35,964 nt of DNA from Gnetum montanum (Eukaryota > Streptophyta > Gnetopsida > Gnetales > Gnetaceae): the NCBI GenBank assembly GCA_015680685.1, contig MNCI01030164.1, positions 316,678 to 352,641 of the forward strand. Direction: 5' to 3'. This document shows, piece after piece, positions 31,090 to 35,964 of this stretch. The position numbers and the translations under genes are program-made. Every line of letters starts with the position of its first letter. The stretch's first letter is position 1. The notes beneath the pieces are model-generated. The model worked only from the letters and a program-made list of their open reading frames with translations. It did not search any database and was not told where the DNA came from.

Positions 31090-32470
31090 CTATTTCAATA
31101 TTCTTGGTCCTAATGACTTTGTTCCTTCAATCTGAAGTAATGTTCTTGACCATTAAGGGCTCACTGTATATGTATATTTGATTAGACTCTTTCTTCCATA
31201 GTAGCTATGATGAGCTAGCTAAAGTTTGATGTTAAATTACCTTAATAATTAACTTCATTCTAAGATTTTCACCTCATCTATTACTAACTTGTGAGTCATA
31301 TCTATGGAGGAAAGGTTCCAAATGTAAAAAGATCATCAAAACAAATAACAATTATATCCAAGTTCAATTGAAAACTCCACACTTATGACTATCACTCATA
31401 AGTTAAAAAAAAAAAACATTACCTTAACTTCTAACATTAAGTTCAAAGATGAAAATATTTGATTAAACCAAATTGAAAATACATAAGTTTATCATGAACA
31501 TAGAAGATCACAAAGAAGATGTCTCCTAATCTATGACCCTACTCTGCTGCCTCTATGATGCAACAATTTCATAGTGTTCATACATTTATGCTTATTAGTT
31601 GCCACAAAGTGTCAACAATCTTTCTTAATAATTTTAATAAAAAGGAAGAAGATCTAATTTTTTGTGGGTTCCCTCTTGATTTTTTCATTACCCTCATTCA
31701 TAGTTAATATTTTTATTTATACTAAAGAGGATTTACAATAATAGGAAAATTAATCATTTTTAGAATTGATTTGGTATTAAAGGATTTGATAACAATAGAT
31801 TTAAGCCTTATTGAACTGTATCACCAGTTTTGGCATCTTCAATCTTTGATTTAGATCATACTTTTACTCAAATCGACATCTTGATTCCTCCATGAGACGT
31901 TCACTCCACCGAAATCCACATTATCAATCCATATTGCAGTCGCTGTGAGGATTGATCTAATCAATGTCAATGTTAATTTCCATCACTCCCACAATTTCTT
32001 GAAATACAATAAACTTAAAAGAGGAATTAATGCTTATCGAGTTATATTTCCAAAATTAATTATCTTTGATAGGTTAAAATAGTAAAATAAAAATAAAAAT
32101 ACAAGTTTATAAATCTAGAAACTGGAGCATTTCAAGGTTTAACATAGCCCTCTACTAGCCTTTGGCCAGTGCTTATCCATAAAGGTGAAAACAAACAAAA
32201 GATAGAAAAGAAAAACCATTATTATGTATAACATACACACAACTAAAAAACAAAGTAAAGGTATAATGAATAAGCTATTGCTACATTTATAATATTTTTT
32301 TACAACCAAAAACTTATAACATTTGAATATTATATACATGTATAAACAACAAAAAGATCATTAATGTTAACTATTCATCATCAAAGTTTAATAATAAAAC
32401 CAAAATTAAAGTTATCCACAATTATGATAATGTCTACATAGTCATTCAATTAAAAAAAACTAAATATGAG
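31090..32470. other. AT-rich stretch without recognised genes
   Basis: It lies upstream of gypsy 2 pol on its strand, where gag and protease would be expected. I could not identify them. A minus-strand ORF at 32339-32139 (66 codons, hydrophobic) shows no family resemblance. Confidence 0.4.
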
Positions 32471-32477
32471 GCCTATA

Positions 32478-33491
32478 TTAAGCCTTTGAATCTACTTCCA
32501 CTTCCATGTCCTCTTCAAAATGAAAGGGCTTTGCCCCTTCATCATCATCACAAATTTGAGGATGGACACGTCTCTCAATGTTGGCCAACCTCTTGTCCAT
32601 GGTGGTGAGGGTTGAGTTGATCCTCTCATGCATTGTTAAAATGTCCCATCATGTGGACTAGACCTTATGGAGCTAGGACTAAACTTCATCTTTGAACCCT
32701 TAGAGTTCACTAGTCTCTAGTACCAATGAAGAACTAGATTCCTCCAATTCCTTGACAAATGGACCAACCTTCATGTAGATCTTTAGAGAATTAGCAAAGG
32801 TTTCCTTTTTGAGAATTGAAAGATATACCTTTATTCCCATTTAGGTCTTAGAACTCCACAATTACAAAGAATTGTTAAAATGAGGAAAGGACAGCACAAC
32901 TTCAAGGAATCTTCATTATAATGGTATACCAAATACCTTATCAGGAGGTAAGTAAAATTTTCTTCCACCTATACTTTAATGCTTTCATAACAAATAGTGC
33001 AAAGTTGAGCACATAAGTGATGTGTGTAGAAGAGAGAACATTTGTGATGATTATCCTTATCATTACCTGATGTTTAGTTCAAAGGTTCACAAAATGTAAA
33101 TCCTATACCTGGAGTCAGTCTCTCCAATGAACTAGTAAAAGAGATAATACTTCTTCTTTGTGATTTCTTTCAATCTAAAGATATGATCCTCCCTAGCTAG
33201 TAGCCCAAACCACTCTTGCAACCTAGCCACCATGACCTTTACCCTTGTCTTCCTAATGGAAGATACCAACTAGCATTCTAGAGGATCAACCTTCATCAAG
33301 TGTAGTTTAAGGTTCCAATAGAATTCCAAGATCACCTCCGAGATGAACCAATTCATGAAGAACCTGATGAAAGCCCCACAACCCATCACTTCAAGCTACT
33401 ACCATATTGTTGTGTCCATGTGGTTAAAGCACTCAAAATAATCTACCTCATAATGCCAAGGATCAATTTTTAAGCATCCACTCCTTGGTTT
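32478..33491 (-). pseudogene. ORF distantly like the 'putative plant transposon protein' family, with candidate introns
   Basis: One frame spans 33491 to TAA at 32478-32480 (338 codons including stop) with internal stops. It begins after a TTTTACAG acceptor with KIDPWHYEVDYFECFNH, then has WFISEVILEFYWNLKLHLMK (about 33375-33310), whose '(I/V)..(V/L).EFY.NL' resembles the extra ORFs at 8312 and 21243, then RKTRVKVMVARLQEWFGL. The end reads LTMHERINSTLTTMDKRLANIERR and an acidic tail (CDDDEGAKPFHFEEDMEVEVD). The middle (about 33060-32800) is poorly coding and may be an intron, since CAG|GTAATG occurs near 33070. It could belong to gypsy element 2, lying where gag should be, or to a separate element. 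Family assignment is tentative. Confidence 0.45.
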
Positions 33492-33692
33492 CTGTAAAAC
33501 AACTAAGATAATTAACATGCTAAAATTATCACCAATTTCTTCTATAAAGGTCATGCTTACCTTTTACCTACAACTCAATGCTTGATGATTTGACCATTTT
33601 ATAGTGGAAACCTACTCACTGATGACAAGAAAAAAGGATTAACATTGCTCCTTAATTTAGAAAAATTTGTTAAGGCTATAAATTTATCTTAC
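33492..33692 (-). other. Two short candidate introns upstream of the 33491 ORF
   Basis: Minus strand. The first has donor AAAGG|GTAAGA (starts 33692) and acceptor CTTTTTTCTTGTCATCAG (ends 33619), 74 nt. The second has donor AAAAG|GTAAGC (33560) or TAG|GTAAAA (33567) and acceptor TTGTTTTACAG (ends 33492), 69-76 nt. With the 33567 donor, an ATG near 33596 would be in frame with the ORF, apart from one TAG at the exon end. A CTATAAAATGG sequence sits at about 33604-33594. Confidence 0.3.
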
Positions 33693-33924
33693 CCTTTAAA
33701 AGAATTATTGATATAAAATCATGAAGGTTGATGTGGCCATGAAGACCCCACACCTTATTGTGGTTCCTCCCGGGAAGGTGTTGCAGATTATAATCCAAGA
33801 AAGTAGAGGCCCTAACCATAGAAGATGAAGGTCATAATCTACGCTGCCCATGGGTTTCACACAACAAAGTATGATTCATCTTCCACAAAGCAGTGGCTAT
33901 TATAGTGAAGGTGCCACCTTACGA

Positions 33925-33968
33925 TTTACCTTTTTTATTTTTTATTTTTTTATTTTTTTTATTTTAAT
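33925..33968. repeat. T/A low-complexity tract
   Basis: Runs of T broken by single A (TTTTTTATTTTTTATTTTTTT). Simple sequence, possibly the trace of an old poly(A) tail read from the minus strand. Confidence 0.7.
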
Positions 33969-34009
33969 AATACTAATATCCATTATGAGCTCAATGTGAA
34001 TCATAATAT

Positions 34010-34500
34010 TTTGGGTCAACTTACATCTATCTATTGATATGGATCAATATATAAGATATTCAAGTCACTAATGTATCAATTTATAATACTCATCACACTA
34101 GGAAAATTTTAGACATATCGATTTCAATCAATCTAAGCTATATGAATCAATATGTTTAATAAACATATCGAATTATGTCACAGCCACACTATTCAGATGC
34201 AAGATTCTTGACAAAATTTTCTCATATTTAAACCATATCGACTTAATCGGTGTGGATCAATATATCCATTATGTTTCATAGCAATTTAAATTGATTAACT
34301 CAAAATTTATGGTGATAACCTAAGTTCCATCTTTCATTTTATTGAACCATATCATTGAAATGGATATATCTTGATTTGTCTTACAATGAAACAAGGACCC
34401 CTCAGTGTCTCTTGATATAACCCATTCCAAGGTTTTTAATTTTCTATTCCTAACTTTTATAGACATTGATGCCTCGATATCCCTCGATAGAGTAACTTAT
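34010..34500. repeat. AT-rich stretch with repeated CATATCGA / ATCAATAT words
   Basis: CATATCGA-type words recur (about 34116, 34165, 34236) and (G)ATCAATAT recurs (about 34042, 34256), in both orientations. It may be a decayed tandem repeat. No gene seen. Confidence 0.35.
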
Positions 34501-34683
34501 CCTACTTGCCCTAGGTCATGAGATGCAATATTAATTGATGTTATGATGATTTTAACTCCTTAATAATGTACATGTTTTTATTCCTTCTTTTACTCTTTGT
34601 AATAAATTCTTATCATTTGGATAGGAGTCCACATATAACTCTATTAGGAAGGCCCTTCCTAGGATCGATTGGGCTAAAACATC

Positions 34684-35962
34684 TGTGAATCGATGAACTT
34701 AGTATAGGGTATGAATAAGTTCCCAAAATTAAAAATTCTTCAACACAAAGCACACACCAATTTTTACATGGTTTCCCAACTTGGGTACTCTACACTCGGA
34801 GCATAGTCCACTTGCACAACTATGTATTTTGTTTCTCTAAAATGTGATTTAAAGGACACCGCACCCTATACAAGCTCTAAGCTCCACTCTAAAGTGATTC
34901 ATCACTATAAATCCACTCAACCTCACAAGGTCTCAACAAGCTTAGAATGTATTTTGCAAGATCCCATAAACTTTACAACTTGAGCTTCACTTTGGAGAGT
35001 TGTGGTGCTACACCAACACTCAATCCCAGCAGGATCTCAACAAGCTCAATGATGATTCCTTCTCATAAGAAGTGCATCAACCCCAGTGGGGCAACAAGAA
35101 AGAGAAAAATAAATTACAAGGGAAGGATGCAACTAATTTGTTGGTCCTTGTATTTTGAAGCATAATATACTATAATCCCTACTACAATATAAATGATGTT
35201 ACAATGAATTACACAAGTATAATAGATTAGACAACAAAGGCTTAATGTAGATTAATCACATTTACTTGCGTTCACTTCTTCCATTTCCAAGAATTGATAT
35301 CCTCTTATGTCTTGGAAGTTTCCAAAAATAACTCAAAATTCATTCATTGGTCACTTAACTACTAGTGTAGATATCTTCTACATCTACCTAATATCATACT
35401 CAAATATGGGAATACATCTCTATTTTTGAAAGATGTCTACTCTTCAGGGGAGACATCTCTAAGAATATGTCTTTGAGGATACGTCTACATGTAGGTGTCT
35501 CTTCTTTAAAGCCCAAAAATGAAACTACTCATTTTGATTCTTGGAGGATCTGGATGCCTCCAAACAAGTTTCCAAAGGTCCTATAACCTCCTAGACTCAT
35601 CAAAAAGAGCCAAAAACACACTAAAATATGCCAAAACATCCAAGAATCGTCCTCAACAAAAATCAACATAATTAGACACATTTAGCTTCCTCTCAATCTT
35701 GTCCTCCCTTCCAATTTGCCTATGAAATCCTTTTCTAAGCTCTCTTGAGTCCTTGCAATCTTCACTTTATCATTTCTCTATAGCTCTCATTCCTTGAGTC
35801 CTCATTCATGTCTTGCAAGTGCTTTTTATCTTCGCTTTAACATTCTTTGTAGATGTCATCTCTTAAGCTCTCCTTCATGCCCTGCAACAACATCACATTC
35901 CACAAAACATTCTATGTTCTATATCTTCCTTAAGGTTTTGGCATATCAAAGTGTCAATAACA
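34684..35962 (-). repeat. Third LTR of the copia family (copy C), at the window end
   Basis: Starts TGTGAATCGATGAACTT and ends GTGTCAATAACA, aligning with copies A and B over its length (for example TTCCCAACTTGGGTACTC, GACAAGCTCTAAGCTCCACT, ACACCAACACTCAATCCC, TTCCTTAAGGTTTTGGCATA). On the minus strand the start TGTTATTGACAC keeps an intact TG. No initiator-Met primer site lies to its left, so it is either the 3' LTR of another minus-strand copy running off the window or a solo LTR. Two octamers AGATGTCT/AGACATCT are at 35431 and 35451. Confidence 0.85.
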
Positions 35963-35964
35963 TC

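Noticed and set aside
33594-33604. CTATAAAATGG as a promoter for the 33491 ORF
   Set aside because: The ATG lies within the box itself, too close for a TATA-driven start; kept only as a remark in the intron entry.
1-35964. CRISPR array, bacterial operons, rRNA or tRNA genes
   Set aside because: No regularly spaced identical repeats, no ribosome binding site pattern and no tRNA-like fold noticed; all recognised coding is plant LTR retrotransposon type. A tRNAscan or Rfam run was not possible.

Overview
The window looks like nuclear DNA of a large-genome seed plant. It is AT-rich, holds no intact gene, and is built from old, mutated LTR retrotransposons nested in one another. The heavy decay at C:G sites and the slow-removal look would suit a gymnosperm or another giant plant genome, but the sequence alone does not settle the species.

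Layout. 1-4937: repeat-derived DNA without a gene, holding a diverged tandem duplication (about 925-1990) and a degenerate tandem array (about 4090-4937) that resumes at 25235-25880. Into that array a Ty1/copia-type element inserted on the minus strand (4943-25229, 5-bp target duplication GTTTT). It has about 1.15-kb LTRs, an initiator-Met primer site, a copia gag with two CCHC knuckles, and a second ORF of the plant retroelement 'putative plant transposon protein' type. I find no protease, integrase or reverse transcriptase in it. A 13.3-kb Ty3/gypsy element (11908-25202, plus strand, target duplication AGGTT) later inserted into its right-hand LTR. This element carries 0.88-0.91-kb LTRs, a tRNA-Asp primer site, gag, protease, RT, RNase H, integrase, and a third ORF of about 980 codons downstream of integrase.

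Right of the nest, 27730-31090 holds the pol of a second, minus-strand Ty3/gypsy element. Its order is archaeal-type RNase H, RT, RNase H, integrase. To its right, 32478-33491 (minus) holds another ORF with a resemblance to the same 'plant transposon protein' family and with short candidate introns. At the window edge, 34684-35962 is a third LTR of the copia family of 4943-25229.

How parts work together. In both nested elements the extra ORF seems built as a separate expression unit. Each has a TATA box, motifs shared with that element's own LTR, a short leader exon, a candidate leader intron with good splice sites, and then the ORF start within 0-10 nt of the acceptor. This repeated design in two unrelated retrotransposon superfamilies is the most interesting point of the window. 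All coding regions are dead copies: nearly all in-frame stops can be read as C-to-T or G-to-A changes of CAA, CAG, CGA or TGG, and several catalytic Asp codons have become Asn, Glu or Gly.

Relative ages by eye: the copia LTR pair differs by about 16%, the gypsy LTR pair by about 12%, and a 343-bp tandem duplication inside the copia element by about 3%. This matches the nesting order.
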